Assembly: GCF_018599245.1 (NCBI RefSeq)
Contig: NZ_JAHEVJ010000005.1
Coordinates: forward strand, 248,001-312,000
Origin: Aliiroseovarius lamellibrachiae
GTDB taxonomy: Bacteria > Pseudomonadota > Alphaproteobacteria > Rhodobacterales > Rhodobacteraceae
Length of the DNA: 64,000 nt
Direction: 5' to 3'
Shown: piece by piece, positions 1 to 8,802 of the stretch
Layout of the letters: each line of letters opens with the position of its first letter
Numbering within the stretch: the stretch's first letter is position 1
Position numbers and translations under genes: made by a program
Notes under the pieces: generated by a model
What the model saw: only the letters and a program-made list of their open reading frames with translations
The model's database searches: none
Told to the model about the DNA's origin: nothing

Positions 1-49
1 CAGCAGACAGGATCGACGGGGCGATCTTGATGGAACGATCAAAAGACAT
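1..49 (-). CDS. rpe: Ribulose-phosphate 3-epimerase, N-terminus only
   Basis: Only the first 16 codons lie in the window; the gene runs off the left edge. The minus-strand ATG at 49-47 opens with MSFDRSIKIAPSILSA. The KIAPSILSA segment is the first strand of the TIM barrel of ribulose-phosphate 3-epimerase, which interconverts ribulose 5-phosphate and xylulose 5-phosphate in the pentose phosphate and Calvin pathways. The call rests on this short motif alone. It lies downstream of the secreted-protein gene on the same strand, with a 90-bp gap. Confidence 0.7.
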   Translation of the reverse strand, partial: MSFDRSIKIAPSILSA

Positions 50-139
50 TGGGTTCTCCGGCGTTGCGTGATGGGCGCGTTATAGCCGGAAATCGGCGAA
101 TGCGAAGGGGGAAAGCGGAGGGCGCGTCGAAAAGACAGG

Positions 140-631
140 TTACCTTTCAGGCAATTCCGGATCACAGCCGGTGCCGCGCATACAGGATTTCATCTGATAG
201 AGCATTTCCCCACGAGGATCGCCAAAGGCAAAACCACCGCAAGGGTTGGTTTCAAGCAGATAGCCATCTTTGGTTTGCTGAACAAATGCCAGATAGGTTT
301 CACCATTGGTCAGGCTGGAACACCACGGGCCGTAGCATTGCACATTCACCGAGATTTCTTCACGAAATGGTAGCACAAAACCGCGCTTGGCTAGGCTGTG
401 ACCCTCTAGCCGGGCGGTGAACACATTGTCGGGCTTCACGTTTTCTTGATGTTCCCAATCCACTTTTGGCAGATTTTTGTCATCAAATTTCAGCGTTCCG
501 ACCACAACCAAATAGGGTTCAGACGCGGCTTGGGCGTCAATAAACGCCTGTGTCGCGTTGTAAGGCATACAAGACAGGGCAACCACCGGGGTGGCGAAAC
601 AGGTCATCAGAATCGTCGATAACACACGCAT
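140..631 (-). CDS. Secreted cysteine-containing protein of unknown function
   Basis: A 163-residue protein. I start it at the ATG at 631 because a typical Sec signal peptide begins there (MRVLSTIL, hydrophobic core, VVALSC); a TTG at 703, overlapping the rppH stop, would place 24 polar residues before it. The mature part has several cysteines (SSC-type pairs near CYGPWCSS and CMRGTGCD), which suggests disulfides in the periplasm. A Cys follows the signal core, but the -3 residue is Ala, so a lipobox is doubtful. I do not recognise the family. It directly follows rppH and is probably cotranscribed with it. Confidence 0.65.
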   Translation of the reverse strand: MRVLSTILMTCFATPVVALSCMPYNATQAFIDAQAASEPYLVVVGTLKFDDKNLPKVDWEHQENVKPDNVFTARLEGHSLAKRGFVLPFREEISVNVQCYGPWCSSLTNGETYLAFVQQTKDGYLLETNPCGGFAFGDPRGEMLYQMKSCMRGTGCDPELPER

Positions 632-699
632 ATCAATGGCTTTCTTGGGCTTTTGGGCGGCACTCATGCTGATCGAAATACTGAAGCTGAAGCGGCCGT

Positions 700-1206
700 T
701 CAAAGGTTCGGCGCGAACCCTTTCACCACTTTAGCATAGATTTCGCGTTTAAAGGGAACGATGTTCTCGGCGACGTCATTTGCGCTCATCCATGCCCATT
801 GGGAAAACTCGGGATGTTCGGTCGCGATATTCACATCCGCATCAGTGCCGTTGAAACGCAGAAGGAACCAGCGTTGTTTTTGACCGCGATAACGCCCTTT
901 CCAAATCTTTGGCACGACATCATGGGGCAGATCATAGGGCAGCCAATCGTCCAATTCGGCCTCAACCGTGACCAGATCTGCGGTCACACCGGTTTCTTCC
1001 CACAACTCGCGCAGGGCGGCGTCACGCGGGTCTTCGCCCTCATCCACACCACCTTGCGGCATTTGCCACGCGGTTTTGGTGCCAAGCTTTGGCGCGTCCA
1101 GCCGTTGGCCGACAAAAACCTTCCCGTCGGCATTGGCCAGCATGATCCCGACACAGGGGCGGTACGGCAGTTTGGCGATCTCTTCGGCGGTCATTGTGCG
1201 GGTCAT
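700..1206 (-). CDS. rppH: RNA pyrophosphohydrolase (Nudix)
   Basis: A 168-residue Nudix hydrolase. The Nudix box is complete: GGVDEGED, then RELWEETG, giving the G-x5-E-x7-REUxEExGU pattern. The N-terminal [11 protein letters not shown] and the WQMPQGG segment before the box are characteristic of RppH, which removes pyrophosphate from 5'-triphosphate mRNA ends and so triggers decay. The start is uncertain. The ATG at 1206 gives the usual N-terminus, but a GAGGG stretch lies 13 bases before an in-frame TTG at 1218. A hairpin terminator separates it from ctpA upstream. Confidence 0.88.
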   Translation of the reverse strand: MTRTMTAEEIAKLPYRPCVGIMLANADGKVFVGQRLDAPKLGTKTAWQMPQGGVDEGEDPRDAALRELWEETGVTADLVTVEAELDDWLPYDLPHDVVPKIWKGRYRGQKQRWFLLRFNGTDADVNIATEHPEFSQWAWMSANDVAENIVPFKREIYAKVVKGFAPNL

Positions 1207-1263
1207 TTGGACATCCAATTCAAGCGTTCTGCCCTCTTGTTAATCGCCCCGTCTCAGAAATGC

Positions 1264-1293
1264 AAAAGGCCACCCGTCGCAGGGCAGCCTTTT
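1264..1293 (-). terminator. Rho-independent terminator after ctpA
   Basis: A 12-bp stem with two G-U pairs (AAAAGGCTGCCC and its partner GGGTGGCCTTTT on the minus strand) closes a 6-base loop and ends in a T run. It lies 45 bases past the ctpA stop and before rppH, so it should end the gpmI-envC-ctpA transcript. Confidence 0.6.
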
Positions 1294-1337
1294 GTGACAT
1301 CACGCATGAAACACCCCGGTTGTCGGGGGCGTCACGC

Positions 1338-2675
1338 TTATTTCTGGGCCATCGCAATCGCTGACAGGCCTTTGATCAGATCCACAGCATAAGACAGCTG
1401 GAAATCATCGTCACGCAGCTTGGCCGCCTCTTCCGCCGCCTCGCGTTCATCTTCGATCTTACGGCGTTCGTCATCTGTCAGGCTGTCATTGTTCAGGCTG
1501 CCGCGCAGGTCAGCCTCTGACCGCGTGTTCTTAACCTCTTCCTCGCCGGTATCGGTGTCAGGGTGGCGTGGAGGTTGCTCCACCACAATATCAGGTGACA
1601 CGCCCAGCGCCTGGATCGAACGGCCTGACGGCGTGTAATACCGCGCCGTGGTCAAGCGCATCGCGCCATTTGACGCCAGCGGCATCACCGTTTGGACCGA
1701 GCCTTTGCCGAAGCTTTTGGTGCCAACCACGATCCCGCGACGGTGATCTTGCAAAGCACCTGCAACGATTTCAGACGCAGAGGCGGACCCGCCATTGATC
1801 AGCACAACCATCGGCTTACCCTCGGCCAGATCACCAAGTTCGGCATTCACGCGTTCGCTTTCTGCGGCGTTGCGACCACGGGTCGAAACAATCTCGCCGC
1901 TGTTCAGGAACGCGTCAGACACCGCGATGGCCTGTGTCAGCAAGCCGCCGGGATTGTTGCGCAGATCAAGTACAAAGCCGTCGACCTTGTCGAAGCCGCC
2001 CAGCGCTTCGACCTCGCGCGCGAGCCCTTCGGACATGTTGGGGTAGGTTTGATCGTTAAATGTCGTCACACGCAGCACAACCGTGTTGCCCACGGTACGG
2101 GCGGTGGCGGCGGTCAGTTTGATGGTGTCGCGAATGATTGACACGTCAAAGGGTTCATCCACCCCTTCGCGCACCACGGTCACGATGATCTCGGAGCCAA
2201 CCGGGCCACGCATCAAATCCACGGCATCATCCAGCGTCAGACCCAACAGGCTTTCGCCATCCACATGGGTAATATAGTCGCCGGTTTGCATCCCGGCCTT
2301 ATCTGCGGGGGTGCCATCCATTGGGGTCACAACACGCACAAAGCCATCCTCTTGGGTGACTTCGATGCCCAAACCGCCAAAGGATCCACGGGTCTGAACC
2401 CGCATCGCGGCCGCGTCATCGGCGGACAGATAGCTGGAATGCGGGTCAAGCGAGCTAAGCATGCCATCAATCGCCGCTTCAATCAGATCTTTACTGTCGA
2501 CCTCTTCCACATATTGCGCGCGAATACGTTCAAATACATCGCCAAACAGGTCGAGCTGTTCATACACCGTTCCCCCTTTTGCGTTGTCCTGCGCCAAAAG
2601 CGGGGCCGCGATTTGGGTGGTCAAAACAATACCTGCAAAGGTGCCCCCAAGGGCGGCCATCACGAATTTTTTCAT
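1338..2675 (-). CDS. ctpA: C-terminal processing peptidase, S41 family
   Basis: A 445-residue periplasmic serine protease that recognises C-terminal tails of exported proteins. A Sec signal peptide (about residues 1-29) is followed by a PDZ domain (about 95-170, with RGSFGGLGIEV and the carboxylate-binding region) and the S41 catalytic core. The Ser/Lys dyad is visible: Ser299 in GGSASASEI and Lys324 in TKSFGKGSVQ, 25 residues apart as usual. The C-terminus has a charged helical tail. It starts 3 bases after the envC-like gene ends. In related bacteria CtpA works with envelope hydrolases, which fits this pairing. Confidence 0.95.
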   Translation of the reverse strand: MKKFVMAALGGTFAGIVLTTQIAAPLLAQDNAKGGTVYEQLDLFGDVFERIRAQYVEEVDSKDLIEAAIDGMLSSLDPHSSYLSADDAAAMRVQTRGSFGGLGIEVTQEDGFVRVVTPMDGTPADKAGMQTGDYITHVDGESLLGLTLDDAVDLMRGPVGSEIIVTVVREGVDEPFDVSIIRDTIKLTAATARTVGNTVVLRVTTFNDQTYPNMSEGLAREVEALGGFDKVDGFVLDLRNNPGGLLTQAIAVSDAFLNSGEIVSTRGRNAAESERVNAELGDLAEGKPMVVLINGGSASASEIVAGALQDHRRGIVVGTKSFGKGSVQTVMPLASNGAMRLTTARYYTPSGRSIQALGVSPDIVVEQPPRHPDTDTGEEEVKNTRSEADLRGSLNNDSLTDDERRKIEDEREAAEEAAKLRDDDFQLSYAVDLIKGLSAIAMAQK

Positions 2676-2678
2676 CCG

Positions 2679-3866
2679 TTACTCTTCCTTACCTGTTGCG
2701 AACCAGTCAGCTGGGTCCACGGGTGTTTGATTATCTCTCAGCTCTATATAAAGCGTTTCCGACGCCTCGACGCCAGTTCCTTGCACAATATCAATCAAAA
2801 ATGCTTGATCTTCGCCGATTTCATCCCCGGATGGGGCCTCGTTTGCGGCGAGATTGCCGGGCATCAGACCAACGGGCGCCCCTTGGGACAAAACCTCGCC
2901 AACTTCGCCAAACAATTGACCAAGCCCGGCCAGCACCAAAAGATACCCTTCGCCGGGTTCCAAAATAGCAACATTACCGTAATCCAAAAGCGGGCCAAGA
3001 TAGCGGATCGTCGCAGGCCACGGCGTAGAAACCAGGGCCAGAGGGCGGGCCGCAACCACCCATCCAGGGCGTTTGATCCCTGCGGCGTCAGCATCATTAA
3101 ACCCACGCAAAATCCGCCCAAGAACCGGCATATTCAGTCGCCCCTTCCCGGAAGGGAAATCAGACAAATCCGAACCCACATTGGTGGCCGGATCAGACAA
3201 AAGACCACTGGCAAAGGCGGCCAAAGTATCCGAACTTTCGATCAGCGACTGCATCGCCGCGTCGTTTTGCACAAAGCGGCGCGGCAACTCGGTGCGTGCG
3301 GCGATGGCTTGGCTCAATTCCGCCCGCGCGGTTTGTGCGCCCATCAACCCGGTTTTCAACGTGTCCACGGCGCCCTCTTGCAAGGATCGGATGGTGGCCA
3401 ACTCCTCCAGTCCCGCCTTCAGCAATTCGGCCTGCTGTTGCAACGCCGGGGCCAATTCTGACAGGATCATGCCGGAACGGGCGGTGCCAATTGGGCCGTC
3501 CGGATGGATCAACAGCGCGGGTTCGGGCGCACGCTCAATCGTTTGCAACACGCCCAATAACTCAGACAGGCGCTCGCTTTCTGCGTCAAACGCACCTTGG
3601 ATGGTCGCCTCACGCTGAGATGCACGGCGCAGGCCAGCCCGCAGCGCCGCCAGCCCGGTTTCATAAGCTTTCACCGTCTGGGTCAGCGCCGACACGCGAT
3701 CTCGTGCGGATGTTGCATCCTCAAGTGCTGCGCCGGCCATTTCCAAAGCAATCATCGCCGCGCGCGCATCCGCCGTTGGCCCCGCTTGCGCAATGGCCGG
3801 TGTTGCGGATTGTGTCGCAGTCACGCACAGGGCCAGAATGACAAGGAGGCGACGGGAAAAGCTCAC
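2679..3866 (-). CDS. EnvC-like murein hydrolase activator (degenerate LytM/M23)
   Basis: A 395-residue secreted protein: signal peptide to about residue 26, a long helical coiled-coil region (about 30-235), and a C-terminal LytM/M23 fold (about 265-385). The fold keeps the scaffold (YGNVAILEPG, then a closing ETLYIELR and PVDPADWF), but the zinc-binding His and Asp of active M23 peptidases are not evident. That is the pattern of EnvC, which activates N-acetylmuramyl-L-alanine amidases at the septum rather than cutting murein itself. It overlaps gpmI by four bases and is followed 3 bases later by ctpA, so the three form one operon. Confidence 0.85.
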   Translation of the reverse strand: MSFSRRLLVILALCVTATQSATPAIAQAGPTADARAAMIALEMAGAALEDATSARDRVSALTQTVKAYETGLAALRAGLRRASQREATIQGAFDAESERLSELLGVLQTIERAPEPALLIHPDGPIGTARSGMILSELAPALQQQAELLKAGLEELATIRSLQEGAVDTLKTGLMGAQTARAELSQAIAARTELPRRFVQNDAAMQSLIESSDTLAAFASGLLSDPATNVGSDLSDFPSGKGRLNMPVLGRILRGFNDADAAGIKRPGWVVAARPLALVSTPWPATIRYLGPLLDYGNVAILEPGEGYLLVLAGLGQLFGEVGEVLSQGAPVGLMPGNLAANEAPSGDEIGEDQAFLIDIVQGTGVEASETLYIELRDNQTPVDPADWFATGKEE

Positions 3867-5395
3867 TTAATCAAGCTCACGCCGGTCATCTCATCGGGCT
3901 GTGGCAAGCCCATTAATTGCAAAAGCGTCGGCGCGAGATCCGCCAGACGACCAGAATTCAGCACCGCATCTTTTGGCCCACCAAACAGGATCACTGGAAC
4001 AAGGTTGGTGGTATGCGCGGTGTGTGGCCCGCCGGTTTCGGGATCCACCATTGTTTCGCAATTGCCGTGATCCGCGGTGACAATCATCGCGCCCCCGACC
4101 TCTTCCAACGCGGCCATCACGCGGCCCAACCCTTTGTCCACCGCCTCGCACGCGGCCATCGCAGCCGCCAGATCGCCGGTGTGCCCCACCATATCGGGGT
4201 TGGCGTAATTGGTGACAATCAGGTCATAACCGTCGTGGATCGCGCCGACAAAATGATCGGTCACATCGGGGGCGGACATTTCGGGTTGAAGGTCATAGGT
4301 GGCCACTTTTGGACTTGCCGCCATATAGCGCACTTCGCCGTCCACCGGGGCCTCTTTGCCGCCGTTCAGGAAGAATGTGACATGAGGGTATTTCTCGGTT
4401 TCTGCGGTGTGGAATTGGGATTTCCCGTGTTTCGCCACCCATTCCGCCAGCGTGTTCACAATGTTTCGCTTGGGAAAACAGGTGGTCATATAGGCGTTAT
4501 GCGCATCAGAGTATTGCACCATGCCCAAAATCGCGGCCAGCTTGGGGCGCGGACCTGTGTCAAATTCGTTAAAGTCAGGCTCGCCAATGGCGCGCAGGAT
4601 TTCGCGGGCACGATCGGCGCGGAAGTTGATGAAAAAGAGCCCGTCGCCGTCTTTCATGCCGGCATAATCACCGATCACCACGGGGGCGATAAACTCGTCC
4701 GTTTCACCTTTGGCATAAGCCGTCGCGATGGCGATATCTGCGCTGGACGCGGCATCCCCTTTGGCGTTGACCATAACCTCATAGGCAAGGGCCACACGTT
4801 CCCACCGGTTGTCGCGATCCATCGCAAAATAGCGACCCACCACGGTGACAATATTGGCGCCTTTGGGCAGGGCGGCTTCAAATTCAGCCAGTTGATCGCG
4901 GGCCGAGGAGGGCGCCACATCTCGTCCGTCGGTGATCGCGTGAATGGCAACCTCAAGCCCCGCATCTGTTAAGGCCTTTGCCGCGGCCAACATGTGATCT
5001 TGATGACTGTGCACCCCGCCGGGGCTGACCAGACCGGCCAGATGCGCGGTGCCGCCAGATGCTTTCATCTTTGCAATAAAGTCGCCCAGCGCGTCGTTGT
5101 CAAAAAACGATCCATCCTCAATCGCCAGATCAATTTGCCCAAGATCCATCGCCACCACACGGCCTGCGCCAATGTTGGTGTGACCCACTTCTGAATTGCC
5201 CATTTGCCCGGTAGGCAGGCCCACATCGGGGCCGTGGGTGATCAGGGTGCTGTTTGGACATGTCGCCATCAACCGATCAAAGTTTGGTGTGTTGGCCAAA
5301 GCGGGCGCATTGTTTTCGCGGCCTTCGCGCAGCCCCCAACCATCGAGAATACACAGAACGACGGGTTTGGGCGTGGTCGTTTTGGGCGTGATCAT
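3863..5395 (-). CDS. gpmI: 2,3-bisphosphoglycerate-independent phosphoglycerate mutase
   Basis: A 510-residue enzyme converting 3-phosphoglycerate to 2-phosphoglycerate in glycolysis and gluconeogenesis, using two metal ions. The length is the family norm. CILDGWG near the N-terminus supplies a metal ligand, Ser68 in GNSEVGHTNIGAGR is the phosphorylated nucleophile, and ITDGRDVAP, NFRADRAREI and TADHGNCE follow in the expected order. The stop overlaps the envC-like gene (ATGA). It lies 158 bp downstream of rlmH. Confidence 0.96.
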   Translation of the reverse strand: MITPKTTTPKPVVLCILDGWGLREGRENNAPALANTPNFDRLMATCPNSTLITHGPDVGLPTGQMGNSEVGHTNIGAGRVVAMDLGQIDLAIEDGSFFDNDALGDFIAKMKASGGTAHLAGLVSPGGVHSHQDHMLAAAKALTDAGLEVAIHAITDGRDVAPSSARDQLAEFEAALPKGANIVTVVGRYFAMDRDNRWERVALAYEVMVNAKGDAASSADIAIATAYAKGETDEFIAPVVIGDYAGMKDGDGLFFINFRADRAREILRAIGEPDFNEFDTGPRPKLAAILGMVQYSDAHNAYMTTCFPKRNIVNTLAEWVAKHGKSQFHTAETEKYPHVTFFLNGGKEAPVDGEVRYMAASPKVATYDLQPEMSAPDVTDHFVGAIHDGYDLIVTNYANPDMVGHTGDLAAAMAACEAVDKGLGRVMAALEEVGGAMIVTADHGNCETMVDPETGGPHTAHTTNLVPVILFGGPKDAVLNSGRLADLAPTLLQLMGLPQPDEMTGVSLIK

Positions 5396-5490
5396 GGGGA
5401 AATCCTTGCGCGGAATGAATGTTTGCTTGGCTCTTTATTTATGGCGATGCGACGCACAACGCAACGGCTGAGCATATCGAACGGGCGGCT

Positions 5491-5550
5491 GGGGCGCTGC
5501 CCCTCTGCTTTCAGCATTCACCCCGAGGTATTTTTAGCAAGAAAAAGGGG
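5491..5550. repeat. GC hairpin and C/T-rich intergenic element
   Basis: Between rlmH and gpmI lies a short perfect hairpin (GGGGC-GCT-GCCCC at 5491-5503). About 25 bases later comes a second element: CCCCGAGGTATTTTT, then a purine run with GGGG. This layout resembles intergenic elements I recall as common in Rhodobacteraceae genomes, and it may act as a weak terminator or processing site in the rsfS-rlmH-gpmI transcript. Assignment as a dispersed repeat is from memory; only one copy is in this window. Confidence 0.35.
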
Positions 5551-5553
5551 GGA

Positions 5554-6024
5554 TCACACCCGGTGATACGGCCCGCCCGACAGGATCGACGCGGCGCGGT
5601 AAAGCTGTTCGGTCAGCATGGCGCGGGCCAGCATGTGGGGCCAGACCATTTTCCCGAAAGACAATGAGGCGTCGGCGCGGGCGCGCAAGCTGGGATCAAT
5701 CCCATCTGCGCCGCCGATGACAAAGGCCACATCTTGTCGGCCATCGTCGCGCCAGCGGGCGATCATTTTGGCTAAATCGGGCGAGGACATCAGTTTTCCA
5801 CGCTCATCCAGCGTGCAAATCAGCGCGCCTTTTGGAATGGCGCGTTCCAAAAGCGCGGCTTCGGGCTTCATGCCGCCGCCCTTTTTATCCTCAACCTCAA
5901 GGATTTTCGCCGGGCCAAGCCCCAAGGGCCGCCCGGTACGATCAAACCGTGAGAGATAGTCATCGATCAAATCACGTTCGGGGCCGCCACGAAGGCGCCC
6001 CACAGCGCAGATTTGCACGCGCAT
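5554..6024 (-). CDS. rlmH: 23S rRNA (pseudouridine-1915-N3)-methyltransferase
   Basis: A 156-residue SPOUT methyltransferase that methylates pseudouridine 1915 of helix 69 in the assembled ribosome. The SPOUT knot signatures are clear: LDERGK, then FVIGGADG, and a C-terminal LARAMLTEQLYRA with PYHR at the end. The start at 6024 gives the canonical MRVQICAVGRLR; longer in-frame starts would only add non-conserved residues. It follows rsfS by 5 bases, the usual pairing of these two ribosome genes. Confidence 0.95.
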   Translation of the reverse strand: MRVQICAVGRLRGGPERDLIDDYLSRFDRTGRPLGLGPAKILEVEDKKGGGMKPEAALLERAIPKGALICTLDERGKLMSSPDLAKMIARWRDDGRQDVAFVIGGADGIDPSLRARADASLSFGKMVWPHMLARAMLTEQLYRAASILSGGPYHRV

Positions 6025-6029
6025 CTGAC

Positions 6030-6428
6030 TTAGCTCTCTTGGTCGGTCACTTCTGTGGGCACATCTATTGGCCCAGCAGGCGACATGCCCGGTTCCATCC
6101 ACATTTTCTCAAGTTGATAGAATTCGCGCACTTCGGGACGGAATACGTGGACAATAATGTCGCCAGTATCGATCAGCACCCAATCGCCCTGATCTTTGCC
6201 TTCAAGCTTGGGGAAAACCCCGAACTCGATTTTCAGCTTGGCGGACAATTTTTCCGAGATCGCCGAGACCTGACGGGTTGAGCGACCAGAACAGACCACC
6301 ATGTGATCGGCCATTTCGGACTTGCCTTGCAAGTCGATCACAACCACGTCTTCGGCTTTGTCTTCGTCGAGTGTGCTGAGGATAAACGCAAGCAATTCGC
6401 TTACGCTGAAACTTGGGGTATCGGTCAT
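6030..6428 (-). CDS. rsfS: Ribosome silencing factor RsfS (Iojap)
   Basis: A 132-residue RsfS/Iojap protein, which binds uL14 on the 50S subunit and blocks subunit joining during starvation. The core DVVVIDLQGKSEMADHMVV, then GDWVLIDTGDIIVHVF and the YQLEKMW ending, is diagnostic. The ATG at 6428 is chosen because AGGGGA lies 8 bases upstream; an earlier in-frame start lacks this. It begins the minus-strand run rsfS-rlmH-gpmI-envC-ctpA. Confidence 0.95.
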   Translation of the reverse strand: MTDTPSFSVSELLAFILSTLDEDKAEDVVVIDLQGKSEMADHMVVCSGRSTRQVSAISEKLSAKLKIEFGVFPKLEGKDQGDWVLIDTGDIIVHVFRPEVREFYQLEKMWMEPGMSPAGPIDVPTEVTDQES

Positions 6429-6557
6429 GGCCGCGTCCCCTGATGAGTGTTGAGCGGCGGCATCGTTGCCAGCCAATGTTTCGCGAGACAGGACATAGTC
6501 CTCCTAGTGTGGCGCGCCGTTGCGCCCCGATTGCGCCCCAAAACGGGGCATAGACGA

Positions 6558-6581
6558 ATCGTAACACCCAATTGTTACGAT
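6558..6581. promoter_or_regulatory. 9-bp perfect inverted repeat in a divergent promoter region
   Basis: ATCGTAACA and TGTTACGAT form a perfect 9-bp dyad with a 6-bp spacer. It lies 130 bp before the rsfS start and 115 bp before the divergent membrane-protein gene. There is no T run after it, so a protein-binding operator is more likely than a terminator. The cognate protein is unknown. Confidence 0.4.
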
Positions 6582-6695
6582 CTCAATGACGGGCGGTCAT
6601 ACATCACCAAACAGGGATGCAAAAGGGCCACGCCACATTCTTGCCACCAAATTGCGATACCCAAGGGGAAAGACACAGTAAAGGTGAGGTCCGCG

Positions 6696-7508
6696 ATGGA
6701 CGAAACACGGACGCCCCAGACGACCAATGATGCCCCACAAGCAGAGAGCGCGCCGGATGAAACCATTGCGGCTGTGCGCGCGTTGATGGAAGGGGCGAAA
6801 ACACCTGCACCGGACGCCTCGGTGCGCGACAGATCGGTTTCTGCCCCCAACGCTGCCCAAAACGACCCACATGTCCTGCAACATGCCGGCCCCGAGCGGG
6901 AGGACGCGGAACCGCGCCCTGAGACAGTGGTGCCGTCGCCCACCCCGCGCCCTGCCCCCCGATCGCTTTTACGAAAAATTGCCGGGGAAAGCCGTGAGGT
7001 GCTTGGCCTGCTTTTCAAATTCGCATGGCAGCTTTTGCGCCACCCCATGACCCCAAAGGTTATGGCGGGCCTGGCCTGTCTTGCCCTATTCCTGTTGTAT
7101 CCACTCTTTGCGACGATCCTATTGTTTGTCACGGTGATGGCGGGCGTGATTGTCTATCTTTCCGTCGGCCCCGAAGACGTTGAACGATTTGCCATGCGGC
7201 GGTTTGAAAAGTTGCGTGTGCGTGACCCCGAACGGGCGGAACGGTTGCGTCAGCGCGCCATTCGCGTGGTTGGGGTGATGAACAGCGTGATTGATCGCCT
7301 GCCAGAGCGTTGGACATCCGGGCTGTATCTGCCAGATTTCGATGGCACGAATGAGCAGCCCGAAAAACTTCAATCCGACCCTTTTGAACGGTTGGATGGT
7401 TTGGGCGAAACGACGATTATGTCTGCTCGAGATCTAAATCTTCTGGAGCGTCCTTCAAAACGCGAACCTCGCGCTGAGGGAAAGGAATATCGATACCGGC
7501 GTCTTTGA
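6696..7508 (+). CDS. Conserved-type membrane protein, function unknown
   Basis: A 270-residue protein. The ATG at 6696 is preceded by AAGGTGAGG at 6-base spacing, so the longer in-frame extension upstream is rejected. Residues 1-90 are polar and Pro/Ala-rich (disordered). A basic stretch leads into one long or two short hydrophobic segments (about 120-155), then a charged, Arg-rich helical region with RFEKLRVRDPERAERLRQR. I do not recognise a family. The last 30 codons overlap the 3' end of the convergent mscS-family gene by 92 bp, so the final residues may not be ancestral. Confidence 0.7.
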   Translation: MDETRTPQTTNDAPQAESAPDETIAAVRALMEGAKTPAPDASVRDRSVSAPNAAQNDPHVLQHAGPEREDAEPRPETVVPSPTPRPAPRSLLRKIAGESREVLGLLFKFAWQLLRHPMTPKVMAGLACLALFLLYPLFATILLFVTVMAGVIVYLSVGPEDVERFAMRRFEKLRVRDPERAERLRQRAIRVVGVMNSVIDRLPERWTSGLYLPDFDGTNEQPEKLQSDPFERLDGLGETTIMSARDLNLLERPSKREPRAEGKEYRYRRL

Positions 7509-8802
7509 ACGCATCCCAAAGCGCCAGATAGACATTGCCGCGAATATTGGTCAGCCCGCCGGTGGGATCATCAATCCAGAAGCGCAGGATGTAATCCACG
7601 GACGAGTCGCCAAAGCCGACGATGTGACAGACGGGTGGACGGAAACTGAGCACGCGATTCACGGATGTCGCCGCCTCGATCGCGACGCGACGCACCTCGT
7701 GTGGGTCATTGGAATAGGCCGTGCCGAAAAAGATATCGAGCCGCACAAAGGAATTGGTGTGGGACCAATTGACCACCTGCCCGGTGATCAGATCCTCGTT
7801 CGGGATCAGGTATTCGCGGCCATCGCGGGTGACGACAGACACATAACGCGCGCCCAATTGCTGGATCCAGCCAAAGGTTTCGCCCAGTGAAATCACATCT
7901 CCCGGCTTGATGGATTTATCCAAAAGGATGATCACGCCCGACACGAGGTTTGAGACCACCTTTTGCAAACCAAAACCAAGGCCCACACCAATGGCACCGG
8001 ACAGGACCGCAAGCCCGGTCAGATCCACTCGGACCGCTTTGAGCCCGATGAAAAACGCCGCGCCGTAGAACAGCAGTTGAATGAATTTCACCGCCAGAAC
8101 CTGCATTGAAGGCGAGATGTCTTCGTTCTTCTGGATCTGCTCTGCTGAACTTCTGCTAAAGATCCGAGCCACAGCAAAAAGTGCTGCGGTGATCACCACC
8201 GCACGGATGATATCAAGCAGAGAGACGCGGAAATCCCCCATTGAAATCGCAAGATTATCAAACACTTGTGACATTTCATCGGTCAGGCCGAGGTAATAAA
8301 GCGTGACATAGATCCACATGCCCCATTTTGTCGTCCGCCGCAGAACGCGGTTTTCAACAATGAATGTGGCCAACCCGACAAACACCCAGGCCGTGGCGAG
8401 GGTACAGGCCACGCCGATCAGATAGGATCGCGACGGCCATGTCAGTTCTCGCATGAGTGACGTCACGGTCCACGCCAGCACCACAAAGATGATCATCGGG
8501 AGCCGCCGGCGCACATGAACCGCAAATCGCAACCGGCGTTTTGACCAGCCTTCGTGACTGCGCACCCAATCGGCGTATTTCGGTTCAGCGATACGCCCTA
8601 TTGCCCAGGATATTCCGATCAGGGCAACGATGATTGCAACCTGATACAGGCGCCAGGTCTGGGTCAGGCTCAGCAGGAAACTGCCAGCATCATCAAACAA
8701 AGCCACAAGCTGATCGCGCAATGTCAAAACGGTTTCATGAATTTCGATTGGCGCTTCTGGGGGTTGGGATGCGATTGTATCTTGGGTGTCTGCCTGCTCC
8801 AT
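7417..8802 (-). CDS. MscS-family mechanosensitive channel
   Basis: A 461-residue member of the MscS family. About five hydrophobic segments cover residues 45-285. The pore-lining TM3 is visible as a Gly/Ala-rich helix, LSGAIGVGLGFGLQKVVSN, followed by the beta domain start (SGVIILLDKSIKPGDVI) and the cytoplasmic cage. Such channels release solutes on hypo-osmotic shock. The start at 8802 is my choice because the longer frame upstream lacks membrane or conserved sequence; no clear ribosome site decides it. It is monocistronic, and its 3' end overlaps the convergent gene. Confidence 0.88.
   Translation of the reverse strand: MEQADTQDTIASQPPEAPIEIHETVLTLRDQLVALFDDAGSFLLSLTQTWRLYQVAIIVALIGISWAIGRIAEPKYADWVRSHEGWSKRRLRFAVHVRRRLPMIIFVVLAWTVTSLMRELTWPSRSYLIGVACTLATAWVFVGLATFIVENRVLRRTTKWGMWIYVTLYYLGLTDEMSQVFDNLAISMGDFRVSLLDIIRAVVITAALFAVARIFSRSSAEQIQKNEDISPSMQVLAVKFIQLLFYGAAFFIGLKAVRVDLTGLAVLSGAIGVGLGFGLQKVVSNLVSGVIILLDKSIKPGDVISLGETFGWIQQLGARYVSVVTRDGREYLIPNEDLITGQVVNWSHTNSFVRLDIFFGTAYSNDPHEVRRVAIEAATSVNRVLSFRPPVCHIVGFGDSSVDYILRFWIDDPTGGLTNIRGNVYLALWDAFKDAGIDIPFPQREVRVLKDAPEDLDLEQT

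Noticed and set aside
2265-3461. Long plus-strand open frame opposite ctpA and the envC-like gene
   Set aside because: It is a shadow of two well-supported minus-strand genes and has no protein-like features.
6447-6695. Extended N-terminus of the membrane protein starting at 6696
   Set aside because: The extension crosses the rsfS promoter region and the operator-like dyad, and a good ribosome site precedes 6696.
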